In this document: positions 8,229 to 16,564 of the stretch, piece by piece
Numbering within the stretch: position 1 is the first letter of the stretch
How the letters are laid out: each line of letters opens with the position of its first letter
NCBI RefSeq assembly: GCF_011758805.1
Contig: NZ_JAANOW010000002.1
Coordinates: forward strand, 682,001-746,000
Length of the DNA stretch: 64,000 nucleotides
Direction of reading: 5' to 3'
From: Mycolicibacterium fluoranthenivorans
Lineage (GTDB): Bacteria > Actinomycetota > Actinomycetes > Mycobacteriales > Mycobacteriaceae
Made by a program: the position numbers and the translations under genes
Notes under the pieces: generated by a model
Database searches by the model: none
What the model saw: only the letters and a program-made list of their open reading frames with translations
Told to the model about the DNA's origin: nothing

Positions 8229-9002
8229 ATGAGCACCAAGAAGTCAGCCGGCGACGTCGAGGAGGAACTCGGCATCGTCGACGCGGAACCGACGATGCCG
8301 GAGACCTGGCAGCAGCGGACCATCGACCGTCGGCTCAGCACGGCGCGTGCGCGGGCACTGGCACGCAGCTCCCGATTCCTCGCGACCGCGCTCGAACTCG
8401 TCGAGGAGTCCGGCCGGGCCGACTTCACCATCCAGACCCTGATCGACCGGTCCAATCTCAGCCTGCGTGCCTTCTATCAGCACTTCGCGGGCAAGGAAGA
8501 ACTGCTGCTGGCGCTTTATGAGAATGTCACCAGTCAGTTCACCGAGGGCATCCGCCAAGAGGTCGCCGCGGCGGACGGCCCGATGGAACAGCTGGAGGCG
8601 TTCTGTCGTGGATTCCTGTCCCGCGCGGAGTCCTCGGAAGCGGTAGGCGGCCGCGTCATGACGATCTACAACCTCAGCCTGGAGATCGAGCGCCCCGCGG
8701 ATTTCGCGAAGATCTGGGAACCTCATCAGAAGCTGCTGACCAAGATTCTGACCTCCTGCTCGCGTGCCGGACTGATCCGGGACGATCTGACACCCGCACA
8801 GTTGACAACGCTGTTGAACTCCACGATGACCGCGCTCGCGCAGATCGGCGTGTTCCAGCTGGGCATCAAAGGCGCGAAGCTGAATCAGGATCAGTTGTGG
8901 GCGTGGTGCCGTCAGGCGCTGACGGCGCCGCCGGGTACCCAGCCGAAGGCGATCCCGGCCAAGCGCACCACCACGCGCCGGCCGCGCAAACTAACGGGGT
9001 AG
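8229..9002 (+). CDS. TetR-family transcriptional regulator with long N-terminal extension
   Basis: 257-aa regulator. A charged extension of about 45 residues precedes the helix-turn-helix (TIQTLIDRSNLSLRAFYQHFAGKEELL, roughly residues 75-100). The C-terminal half is a helical ligand domain ending in a basic Lys/Arg-rich tail. The last 12 nt overlap the convergent FadE. The upstream region holds an ATTCTC half-site at 8196-8201 like those elsewhere in the cluster. An acyl-CoA or pathway intermediate is the expected ligand, by analogy with other TetR regulators in mycobacterial fad clusters. Confidence 0.9.
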   Translation: MSTKKSAGDVEEELGIVDAEPTMPETWQQRTIDRRLSTARARALARSSRFLATALELVEESGRADFTIQTLIDRSNLSLRAFYQHFAGKEELLLALYENVTSQFTEGIRQEVAAADGPMEQLEAFCRGFLSRAESSEAVGGRVMTIYNLSLEIERPADFAKIWEPHQKLLTKILTSCSRAGLIRDDLTPAQLTTLLNSTMTALAQIGVFQLGIKGAKLNQDQLWAWCRQALTAPPGTQPKAIPAKRTTTRRPRKLTG

Positions 9003-10151
9003 GCCCAGCCCGCGCTGGGCGATGATGCTGCGCTGCACTTCGCTGGTCCCGGCATAGATCGTGGTGCCCAGGGCAAACCGCAGCGTGTGGTCGAACCGCC
9101 CTTCTTCCGGTGCCGACGGCTCCAGGTAGCTACGCACGCCGTCGGGACCCGCCAGTTCGGCGACGTCCTGGCTGGCTCGCACCAAGGCCTCGGTGCTGAA
9201 GACCTTGGACATCGGACCTTCCGCGACGGGAACGGATCCGGTTTCGGTCATCCACACGCAGCGTCGCTGCAGCAGCATCGAGATCTCGGTTTCCATGGCC
9301 ACCCTGGTGATCCGGCGACGCACATCGGGGTCGTCGATCCGCGGACGCCCGTCGGTGCCGTCGGCTTGCCGCGCCCAGTTCTCGGCATGGTGTAACAGCC
9401 GTGCGATATGCGGGCCCCACCCGGAGGCGTGCTCGTCCTGCAGCGACAGGCCGAGAACCTGCCATCCCGCGTCGACATCGCCGATGCGCCATTCGTCGCC
9501 GATCCGGACGTCGTTGTAGAAGGTGATGTTGGTGCGTTCGCCAGACAGCGTCCACACCGCCTGCGCTTCGAACCCGTCGACGTCCCGGGGGACCAGGAAC
9601 ATGGTCAGGCCCTTGTGTTTGGGCTTGTCCGGGTTCGTTCGTGCCAGCAGGAAAACGTAGTCGGCGATGTGCCCGTTGGTGGTGAACATCTTGGACCCGT
9701 TGATGATCCAGTCGTCGCCGTGGCGCACCGCCTTGGTCGCGGCCGCGGCCACATCGGAGCCGCATTCGGGTTCGGTGAATCCCAGTGCGATGGTGATGTC
9801 GCCTTTCAGCGCGCCGGCGAGGATGCGGTCCTTGAGGGCGGGGCTGCCGATATGCCGGATGATCGAGGCGACCATGCGGGTGGTCTCGGACAGGTAGACC
9901 GGGGCGTCGAAACGCATCAGCTCCTCCTTGAGGATCTGCTCGGTCCACGCGTCACGGTCCTGCCCGCCGTATTCGGCGGGCCAACTCGGGGCGAAATAGC
10001 CTGCGTCGACGAGGCTCTTGGCGAAGTCGTCATCGTGCGCCACGCCACTGCGGTACACCCGCTCCTCGAACTCCGGGGTGAGCGTGCGCTGCAGATGCTC
10101 GCGAACACCGTCGCGGAACTTCTCGGCGTCGGTGTCGAGCTGGAAGTGCAT
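8991..10151 (-). CDS. Acyl-CoA dehydrogenase (FadE)
   Basis: 386-aa flavoprotein dehydrogenase that introduces the alpha-beta double bond in acyl-CoA. It contains the FAD/substrate segment GFTEPECGSDVA and the late YAGTSEVQRSIIAQRGLGLPR motif. At the YEGTS position used as catalytic Glu in medium-chain enzymes this protein has Ala (YAGTS), so the base must come from elsewhere or from a partner. ATG 10151 is taken; TTG 10163 is the alternative and neither has a good ribosome site. It is divergent from a second, shorter FadE, suggesting a mixed tetramer as in mycobacterial steroid-degrading FadE pairs. Confidence 0.92.
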   Translation of the reverse strand: MHFQLDTDAEKFRDGVREHLQRTLTPEFEERVYRSGVAHDDDFAKSLVDAGYFAPSWPAEYGGQDRDAWTEQILKEELMRFDAPVYLSETTRMVASIIRHIGSPALKDRILAGALKGDITIALGFTEPECGSDVAAAATKAVRHGDDWIINGSKMFTTNGHIADYVFLLARTNPDKPKHKGLTMFLVPRDVDGFEAQAVWTLSGERTNITFYNDVRIGDEWRIGDVDAGWQVLGLSLQDEHASGWGPHIARLLHHAENWARQADGTDGRPRIDDPDVRRRITRVAMETEISMLLQRRCVWMTETGSVPVAEGPMSKVFSTEALVRASQDVAELAGPDGVRSYLEPSAPEEGRFDHTLRFALGTTIYAGTSEVQRSIIAQRGLGLPR

Positions 10152-10213
10152 GCGGGCGACCAATCTGTGTCGTTGGGTGCACGGGCGGCCGAGGGGATCG
10201 GACGGCGCGCATA

Positions 10214-10242
10214 ATGATACTCTCAGTTTTGAGAGGGATCAT
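10214..10242. promoter_or_regulatory. Palindromic operator between divergent fadE genes
   Basis: CTCTCA-GTTT-TGAGAG (10220-10235) is a perfect inverted repeat and is flanked by a second matching pair, ATGAT at 10214 and ATCAT at 10238. It has the same TCTC/GAGA half-sites as the other cluster operators and could control both fadE genes. Confidence 0.55.
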
Positions 10243-10267
10243 ATCCGCATGTAGATGGGATTAATGC

Positions 10268-11305
10268 ATGGACCTCATGCTGTCCGATGAACAACGTCAG
10301 CTGGTCGACTCGTTCGGTGCACTCTTCGAGCGGGAATCCCCATCGGAGCGGATCCGGGCCAGCGAGCCGGTGGGATTCGACCCGCAGCTATGGACCGCGC
10401 TGAGCGGCACCGGCGCGGTCGAAATGGCCGTCGCCGAAAACTCCGGCGGATGGGGCGCCGACGAAGTCGACCTTGCCCTTGTCGCCGAACAGCTCGGTCG
10501 GGTGGTGGCCTCGGCGCCGCTGATCGAAGCCCAGGTGGCCGCTCGCATCCTCGCGGCGGGTGGCGACGCGGGCGCGGACGTGCTCCCCGGGGTCCTGAGC
10601 GGAGACCGCCTGGTGACGTTCGCGCCGCGCGCCTACGGCGACGTACGGCACCTTCGGCTTGTGCCCGGCGGCGCGGTGGCCGACGCCGTGGTCGCGATGG
10701 TCGGCGGTCGGTTGATGTACATCCCGATCTCGGGCATGCGCACCCGGGTGGACAACCTCGGCTCCCTGCCGCTGGCCGATATCGAGATCGGGTCCGACGC
10801 CCACGTGCTGGCAGTGGGCCCTACCGCACACGAATCATTTTCCGGCGCAGTCGATCTGTGGCTGACTTTGACGGCCTCGGCGATGGTGGGGGCGGCCAAC
10901 CGTGCACTGGCCTTCGGGGTCGAGTACGCCAAGCAGCGGCAGGCTTTCGGGACGCTCATCGGTGGGTTCCAAGCGGTGGCGCATCCGCTGGCGGACAGTG
11001 CCACGGCCATCGACGGCGCCCGGCTGCTGGCTCTGAGGGCAGCGTGCTCGTTCACCGAGGAGTCGAGCCGCACCACCGAACTCGCCGCGATGGCCTTCGC
11101 CTTCGCCTACGAGACGGCTCGCGACGCCACCTACCGCAGCCTGCACGTGCACGGTGGCTATGGATTCGGCATGGAAGGCGACGTCCAGCTCTATTACCGG
11201 CGGATTCGCGGTTGGGCGATGGTATTCGGTGCGGCCGACACTGCGCTCGATCGGGCCGCCGACGCACGCTACGGTGCGCGGTCGGAGGCTACGGTCGGCC
11301 GCTGA
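10268..11305 (+). CDS. Acyl-CoA dehydrogenase (FadE), short partner-type
   Basis: 345-aa acyl-CoA dehydrogenase. The N-terminal domain begins LSDEQRQLVDSFGALFERE, and the C-terminal helices contain AFGTLIGGFQAVAHPLADS and the typical HGGYGFGMEGDVQLYYRR segment. Shorter FadE proteins of this type often pair with a longer FadE to give alpha2beta2 enzymes; the divergent FadE at 10151 is the obvious partner. Whether this subunit keeps the catalytic Glu needs an alignment. The gene is convergent with the crotonase at 11321. Confidence 0.92.
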   Translation: MDLMLSDEQRQLVDSFGALFERESPSERIRASEPVGFDPQLWTALSGTGAVEMAVAENSGGWGADEVDLALVAEQLGRVVASAPLIEAQVAARILAAGGDAGADVLPGVLSGDRLVTFAPRAYGDVRHLRLVPGGAVADAVVAMVGGRLMYIPISGMRTRVDNLGSLPLADIEIGSDAHVLAVGPTAHESFSGAVDLWLTLTASAMVGAANRALAFGVEYAKQRQAFGTLIGGFQAVAHPLADSATAIDGARLLALRAACSFTEESSRTTELAAMAFAFAYETARDATYRSLHVHGGYGFGMEGDVQLYYRRIRGWAMVFGAADTALDRAADARYGARSEATVGR

Positions 11306-11320
11306 CGGGCTGATGCCTGG

Positions 11321-12229
11321 TCAGTGTGGTGCACGCACGGTGCCCTTCTCGGCGACCACGACGGGCGGAGCGTCACGCCAATCCGGCACGCCGTTCTCCG
11401 GGCCGGCGGTGGGCCGCTTGTCTTGGCGCACCTGCGACCAATGCGAATGGTTGAGTTGGTGCAAGGTGAAGCAAGCCTGCAGGGAGGTGTAGAAACCCAT
11501 GTTGTCCTGCGTCTGATTGACCGACTCCTTGATCAGCAGGGCGGCCATGGTGGGCACCGCGGCAATCCGCCGGGCGAACTCGAGTGTCTTGGCGGCGAGT
11601 TCGTCACGGCCGAAGACCTTGCTGACCATGCCCAGTCGGTGAGCTTCGTGGATGTCGATGGCATCACCGGTGAGCATGAGCTCCTTGGCTTTTCGCGGGC
11701 CGAACTCCCACGGGTGGCCGAAGTACTCCATTCCGCACATCCCGAGCCTGGTGCCGACCACGTCGGCGAAACGGACGTCGTCGCTGCCGACGATGAGGTC
11801 GCAGGCCCACATCAACATGAGCCCGGCGGAGAAAACGTCGCCGTGCACCTGGGCGACGGTGATCTTGCGTAGGTTGCGCCAGCGCAGGGTGTTCTGGAAG
11901 AAGTAGTGCCACTCCTGGAGCATGGTCTTCTCGGCGCCGTCCCGGCTGCCGCCGTTGATGGAGGCGGTCGGATGCTGATCGGGGCCGGGCAGGTACTCGC
12001 TGATGGCCCTTTTGGATCCGATGTCGTGACCGGAGGAGAACATCTTGCCCTCCCCGGCCAGGATGATGACCCGGACGGTGTCGTCCTTCTCTGCAGCGCC
12101 GAAGGCATCGTCGAGTTCGACGAGCATGCCGCGATTCTGGGCATTGCGTTGCTCTGGGCGGTTGAGCGAGATGCGCACGATCTGGCCGTCGTCGTACGTG
12201 CTCACTTTGAGGAACCGGTAGTCGCTCAA
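11321..12229 (-). CDS. Enoyl-CoA hydratase/isomerase (crotonase)
   Basis: 302-aa crotonase with NRPEQRNAQN, the oxyanion loop GKMFSSGHDIGSK and the second-site region VHGDVFSAGLMLMWACD; the C-terminal extension ending in GTVRAPH is longer than in minimal crotonases. The start is set at TTG 12229 because AAGGGAG stands 5 nt upstream; TTG 12256 would place that site inside the coding region. It is divergent from the amidohydrolase, with a three-half-site operator between them. Confidence 0.88.
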   Translation of the reverse strand: MSDYRFLKVSTYDDGQIVRISLNRPEQRNAQNRGMLVELDDAFGAAEKDDTVRVIILAGEGKMFSSGHDIGSKRAISEYLPGPDQHPTASINGGSRDGAEKTMLQEWHYFFQNTLRWRNLRKITVAQVHGDVFSAGLMLMWACDLIVGSDDVRFADVVGTRLGMCGMEYFGHPWEFGPRKAKELMLTGDAIDIHEAHRLGMVSKVFGRDELAAKTLEFARRIAAVPTMAALLIKESVNQTQDNMGFYTSLQACFTLHQLNHSHWSQVRQDKRPTAGPENGVPDWRDAPPVVVAEKGTVRAPH

Positions 12230-12261
12230 CGTTTCTCCCTTGACGAAATCCAGCAATAATG

Positions 12262-12289
12262 TTCTCGTCTAGTGAGAATACATATTCTC
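12262..12289. promoter_or_regulatory. Operator with three alternating half-sites
   Basis: TTCTC at 12262, GAGAAT at 12274 and ATTCTC at 12284 alternate in orientation. GAGAAT-ACAT-ATTCTC (12274-12289) is a perfect 6-bp inverted repeat and is the best copy of the motif found in this cluster. It lies between the divergent crotonase and amidohydrolase. Confidence 0.6.
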
Positions 12290-12317
12290 GTATCGCCAGC
12301 GAAGGGTGCGCCCCGTT

Positions 12318-13511
12318 ATGAACACCACGGCCCGAGAGATCTGGGATGCCGACAACCATCTGTACGAGCCGCCGGACGCGTACACGCGTCACTTGCCCAA
12401 GCAGTACCGGGGCGCGATCAAGTGGATTCAGGTGGACGGTCAGACCAAGCTGATGATCAAGGGTCGACTCACCGACACCATTCCCAATCCCACCTATGAC
12501 GTGGTGGCCTCGCCGGGCGCCTGGGCCGACTACTTCCGGGGCAACAATCCGGAAGGCAAGACGCTGCGCGAACTCGCCAACCCGATCGCCTGCCCGGACT
12601 CGTTTCGTCGCGCCGAAGAGCGTCTGGCCCTGCTGGATTCGCAGCAAATCCACGCCTGCGTCATGTTCCCCACGACGGGCGGGATGCTCGAGGAGCGCAT
12701 GCTCGACGACATTGCACTCGCGCACGCCGTGGTGCACGCCTACAACGAGTGGCTGCTGGAGGAATGGACGTTCGACTACCGGGGCCGGATCTTCGCCACC
12801 CCGGTGATCACCCTGCCCGACGTGACCGCTGCGGTGGCAGAACTCGACTGGTGCGTTGAGCACGGGGCCCGCGCGGTCCTGGTGAACCCGCGACCGGTGG
12901 CGACGGTGTCAGGCCACACCACGTCGATGGGGCAGCCGTATTTCGATCCATTCTGGTCGCGGGTGGAATATCACGGGATCCCCGTGCTCATGCATGCGTG
13001 TGACTCCGGCTACGACAGGTACAGTCGGGATTGGGAGGGCGCCGGCGCCGAGTATCTTCCGTTCACACCAGATGCGTTTCGCACCATTGTGTACGAGGAC
13101 GCCCGGTCGATCCTCGACACCTGTGCGGCGCTGGTCGCCCACGGTGTGTTCACCAGGCACCCCGGACTGCGTGTCGGGGTGGTGGAGAACGGCGGTAACT
13201 GGGTGCCCCGGCTGCTGGAGTTGTTCGACCGGGTGTACAAGAAGATGCCTGCGGAATTCGCCGAACATCCGGTGGAACAGTTCACACGGCACGTGTGGGT
13301 CAATCCTTTCCACGAAGAGGACATGTCCGGGCTGATCGATCTCATCGGTGCCGACCGGGTGCTCTTCGGCTCCGATTATCCGCACCCCGAGGGTTTGGCC
13401 GATCCCGCCGAGCTGACCCCGGAGATCGCCGCGCTGAGCGATCCGGTCATCGACCGGATCATGGGCGCGAACTTGCGCGAGCTGCTGACGGCGGTGCCGG
13501 GTGGGCGCTGA
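12318..13511 (+). CDS. Amidohydrolase family 2 (ACMSD/decarboxylase-like)
   Basis: 397-aa TIM-barrel metal-dependent hydrolase. The N-terminal metal-site region is DADNHLYEPPD, a metal-ligand His is in VLMHACDSG, and the C-terminal Asp is in FGSDYPHPEG. Relatives decarboxylate aromatic or unsaturated acids or hydrolyse lactone/C-N bonds; mycobacterial versions often sit in steroid- or terpenoid-type clusters. ATG 12318 is taken with GAAGGG upstream; GTG 12306 is possible. Its stop lies inside the start region of the next gene (11-nt overlap), so it is co-expressed with the DapB-like enzyme and nitroreductase. Confidence 0.88.
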   Translation: MNTTAREIWDADNHLYEPPDAYTRHLPKQYRGAIKWIQVDGQTKLMIKGRLTDTIPNPTYDVVASPGAWADYFRGNNPEGKTLRELANPIACPDSFRRAEERLALLDSQQIHACVMFPTTGGMLEERMLDDIALAHAVVHAYNEWLLEEWTFDYRGRIFATPVITLPDVTAAVAELDWCVEHGARAVLVNPRPVATVSGHTTSMGQPYFDPFWSRVEYHGIPVLMHACDSGYDRYSRDWEGAGAEYLPFTPDAFRTIVYEDARSILDTCAALVAHGVFTRHPGLRVGVVENGGNWVPRLLELFDRVYKKMPAEFAEHPVEQFTRHVWVNPFHEEDMSGLIDLIGADRVLFGSDYPHPEGLADPAELTPEIAALSDPVIDRIMGANLRELLTAVPGGR

Positions 13512-14610
13512 ACGCGTGCCTCGGGTGATCCTCTGGGGTCCCGGTCAGGTCGGCGTGGGCGCCCTGCGTGCGGTCATTGCGCACCCTGGGCTGGAGCTCG
13601 TCGGCGTCGTGGTGCACTCCGAGACCAAAGCGGGCAGGGATGCCGGCGATCTGTGCGGGATGCCGGCCACCGGAGTGATCGCCACGCGCGATATCGAGGC
13701 CGCACTGCGGGTGGATGCCGACGTCGTGGCGTTCTTCGCCTCCGGGGATTACCGGTACCGTGAGGCCGCCGAAGACATCGCCCGCTGTCTGCGATCGGGC
13801 AAGAACGTCGTGTGCACCTCGCTCGTGCCGCTGTGCTACCCACCAGCCGCCGACCGTGAAACGGTCGAGCTGCTCGAAAAGGCCTGTGCCGTTGGGCAGG
13901 TGAGTCTGTTCAACAGCGGAGTCGACCCCGGCTGGGCGAACGATGTCATCCCCCTGGTGCTGTCGGGTTTCAGCAGCTGGGTGGACACCGTCACCACGCA
14001 GGAGATCCTCGACTACGGCGGGATCGATCAGCCCGAGATCATGTTCGATTTCATGGGATTCGGCCATCCGCCGGATTTTCCGGCGCCGCTGCTGGATCGG
14101 GCCCGGCTCGCCCATCTGTGGGCACCGGTGGTACATCTGGTGGCCGAGGGGCTCGGCTTGGTGCTGGACCGGGTCGACACCGAGATCGAACCTTGGCTGG
14201 CCACCGAACGGTATGAGGTGGCCTCGGGCTGGATCGAACCGGGCACCATGGGGGCCATGCGCTTCCGGCTCGCAGGCGTGGTCGACGGTGAGGAGCGGGT
14301 GATCCTCGAACATTTCACCCGGATGGGGGAGCCGTCGGCACCGGACTGGCCGCGTCATCCGTCGCCGCACGGCGGATATCGGGTGATCGTCGATGGCATG
14401 CCCACCTACACCGTGGACATCGAGATGCATGGCCGCGGGGACAATCTGCGCGGGCTCACCTATGCGACCGTCATGCGAGAGCTCAACGCCATCCCCGCGG
14501 TGATCGCTGCACCACCCGGACTGCTCTCCACCCTGGATCTGCCGGTCATCACCGGGCCGATGCGCGGCGGCCGCTGGCGCGGTGTTCTTCCAACGAGGAG
14601 TCAGGTGTGA
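13501..14610 (+). CDS. DapB-like NAD(P)-binding oxidoreductase (2,4-diaminopentanoate dehydrogenase-like)
   Basis: 369-aa protein with an N-terminal Rossmann site (WGPGQVG, about residues 12-18) resembling dihydrodipicolinate reductase, and a C-terminal domain of the 2,4-diaminopentanoate-dehydrogenase type. It has the family VDPGWANDVIPL segment and the AAPPGLLSTLDLP ending. The mycobacterial reaction is unknown. GTG 13501 overlaps the amidohydrolase; GTG 13516 is an alternative. The stop overlaps the nitroreductase start (GTGA). It is one of three paralogues in the window, with those at 19143 and 49699. Confidence 0.85.
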   Translation: MGAERVPRVILWGPGQVGVGALRAVIAHPGLELVGVVVHSETKAGRDAGDLCGMPATGVIATRDIEAALRVDADVVAFFASGDYRYREAAEDIARCLRSGKNVVCTSLVPLCYPPAADRETVELLEKACAVGQVSLFNSGVDPGWANDVIPLVLSGFSSWVDTVTTQEILDYGGIDQPEIMFDFMGFGHPPDFPAPLLDRARLAHLWAPVVHLVAEGLGLVLDRVDTEIEPWLATERYEVASGWIEPGTMGAMRFRLAGVVDGEERVILEHFTRMGEPSAPDWPRHPSPHGGYRVIVDGMPTYTVDIEMHGRGDNLRGLTYATVMRELNAIPAVIAAPPGLLSTLDLPVITGPMRGGRWRGVLPTRSQV

Positions 14611-15251
14611 CAAGCCAACCGGTGCCCAAGGTTACGGCCGACCTATGGACCGTCATGTGCACGGCCACCGCGGTGCGCAGATATCGTGCCGAACCCGTCC
14701 CCGACGAGGTGCTCGACAGGTGTCTGCGGGCGGCGTCGTGGGCACCTTCCGGTGGTAATCAGCAGCAGTGGCGCTTCGTGGTGCTGCGTTCGCAGCAGAT
14801 CCGCGACGTACTGACCGACGCCGCGCACCGCACCTGGGAGGTGATGAAGGATTTCTATCAGCTGCCGGCGGTGGCCGACGGGGCAGCAGACCCGAAATCC
14901 AGGGTGCTGCGCGCGATGGCCGAGCACATGGAGGTCGGTGGCGAGGCGCCGCAGCTGGTGTTGTTCTGCGTCCAACCCCAACGCGGTACCACCGAGTTAC
15001 AGCAGGGCGGTTCGGCCGTCCAGAACTTCCTGTTGGCGGCCCGTGCGCAGGGTCTGGGCGCGGCGATCACGCTATGGCAGGATTCCTGTGATCGTGAATT
15101 GCGGGAGCTGGTCGGCATTCCCGACGACTGGAAGGTGGCGACCCTGTTGACGGTGGGGTGGCCCAAGGGCGGCCATCGCGAGGTTCGCCGCAAGCCGCTG
15201 TCGAAGGTCGCCGTCGTCGACCGATGGAACCAACCATGGACTGTGCAATGA
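14607..15251 (+). CDS. Nitroreductase-family FMN oxidoreductase
   Basis: 214-aa flavoprotein. RRYRAEPVPDEVLDR and APSGGNQQQWRFVV form the FMN-binding N-terminus, and the GLGAAIT and VGIPDDWKVATLLTVGWP segments are typical of the fold. Such enzymes use NAD(P)H to reduce nitro groups, quinones or activated double bonds, or dehalogenate. The GTG start overlaps the preceding stop by 4 nt, making it the third gene of the amidohydrolase operon, so it probably acts on a pathway intermediate. Confidence 0.88.
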   Translation: MTSQPVPKVTADLWTVMCTATAVRRYRAEPVPDEVLDRCLRAASWAPSGGNQQQWRFVVLRSQQIRDVLTDAAHRTWEVMKDFYQLPAVADGAADPKSRVLRAMAEHMEVGGEAPQLVLFCVQPQRGTTELQQGGSAVQNFLLAARAQGLGAAITLWQDSCDRELRELVGIPDDWKVATLLTVGWPKGGHREVRRKPLSKVAVVDRWNQPWTVQ

Positions 15252-15353
15252 CCGCCGTGTCACCGCAACCGTAGGCGATGCCGGCGCTCACATGAGTGAC
15301 CTCCGGGCGCGGGGCGGTCCGGGAAGGACTGCGACGGGCCCGCCGCCGACGTG

Positions 15354-16541
15354 CTACGGCAGGCCGAAGAAGGTCTTCGCGTTGGTGGACAGCACCTTCC
15401 GTTTGGTCTCTTCATCCAGACCCTCGGTCGCCTTGTTGGCGACGGCGGTGCTGTGCGGCCAGTTGGTGTCGTTGTGGGGATAGTCGGTCTCGAACATCAG
15501 CTGATCCGGTCCGACCAAGTCCAGGATGCGGAACGCCACCGGATCCCCGAAGGTGGAGAACCAGACGCGGCCGGGCACCTGGGTACTGGGCGGCTCGGTC
15601 AACAGCGGATGGATCCCGCCCCATGCCCTCCGGTCCTCCCAGACCTCGTCGACACGCTGCAGGTAGTACGGAATCCAGCCGGCTTGGGCTTCGGCGAAGG
15701 CGATCTTCAGTTTGGGAAACTGCTTGAGCTTGGCCGAGAACAGCCAGTCCACCAGGGCGATGGTGCAGTTGACCGCCATCAGTGCACTGGTCACGACATG
15801 CGGAGAATCGGGGGAGGACTTGGTCAGCGTGGAGCTCGAGCCGATGTGCAGCATGATGCCGACGTCGTTGCGTTCGCAGGCGGCGAAGAAAGGGTCCCAG
15901 TATCCGCTGTGGATGGAGGGCAGATCCAGCCGTGCCGGCAGCTCGGAGAAGCAGACGGCCGGCATGCCCTTTGCGGCAACCCGGTCCACCTCTTTCGCGG
16001 CCAGTTCGACGTCCCACAGCGGGATGATGCCCAGCGGGATCAATCGCCCATTCGAATCACCGCCCCACTCGTCGATCTGAAAATCGTTGTAGGCCTGGAC
16101 ACAGAGCAACGCGAGGTCTTTGTCCTTGCCGTGGAGGAAGCGTTGGCCGCAGAAGCGGACCAAGGTATTGGGGAAGCACGCCGATGCCTCGATACCGGCG
16201 ATGTCCATGTCGGCGAGCCGGTCGGCCGGCCGGAAGCAGCCGGGTCGCATCTCGTCATAGGTGATCGGATCGGTGGTCAGCTCGTCGATCTCGTAGCCGG
16301 CCGCCGCGCTGATGAGTGGAATCGGGATGATGGCATCTTCGTAGTGCCAGATGTCGGCATCGCGACCGTCCTCGTCGTCGACGAAAGCGACGTCGGAGGT
16401 GACCGTGGGGTCCATCCGGCCGCGGTGCCGGATGATCCGTGGCCCGATGTCGCGGTAGCGCGCAGGCAGTCGGCTGGTCCACAGATCGGCCGGTTCCACG
16501 AGATGGTCGTCCGGCGACACGATCAGGATATCTGCGCTCAA
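15354..16541 (-). CDS. Amidohydrolase family 2 (ACMSD-like), second copy
   Basis: 395-aa metal-dependent hydrolase/decarboxylase. It begins SPDDHLVEPADLW, has the ligand region GIMLHIGSSS and ends its barrel with METDYPHNDTNWP, where a Thr-Asp replaces the Ser-Asp of the sister enzyme at 12318. TTG 16541 is set by AAGGAG 7 nt upstream; no in-frame ATG lies near the family N-terminus. It follows the KstR-like gene on the same strand, but an operator-like repeat inside that gene's 3' end suggests a promoter of its own. Confidence 0.87.
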   Translation of the reverse strand: MSADILIVSPDDHLVEPADLWTSRLPARYRDIGPRIIRHRGRMDPTVTSDVAFVDDEDGRDADIWHYEDAIIPIPLISAAAGYEIDELTTDPITYDEMRPGCFRPADRLADMDIAGIEASACFPNTLVRFCGQRFLHGKDKDLALLCVQAYNDFQIDEWGGDSNGRLIPLGIIPLWDVELAAKEVDRVAAKGMPAVCFSELPARLDLPSIHSGYWDPFFAACERNDVGIMLHIGSSSTLTKSSPDSPHVVTSALMAVNCTIALVDWLFSAKLKQFPKLKIAFAEAQAGWIPYYLQRVDEVWEDRRAWGGIHPLLTEPPSTQVPGRVWFSTFGDPVAFRILDLVGPDQLMFETDYPHNDTNWPHSTAVANKATEGLDEETKRKVLSTNAKTFFGLP

Positions 16542-16564
16542 CGCTGCACTCCTTCGAGGACTGT

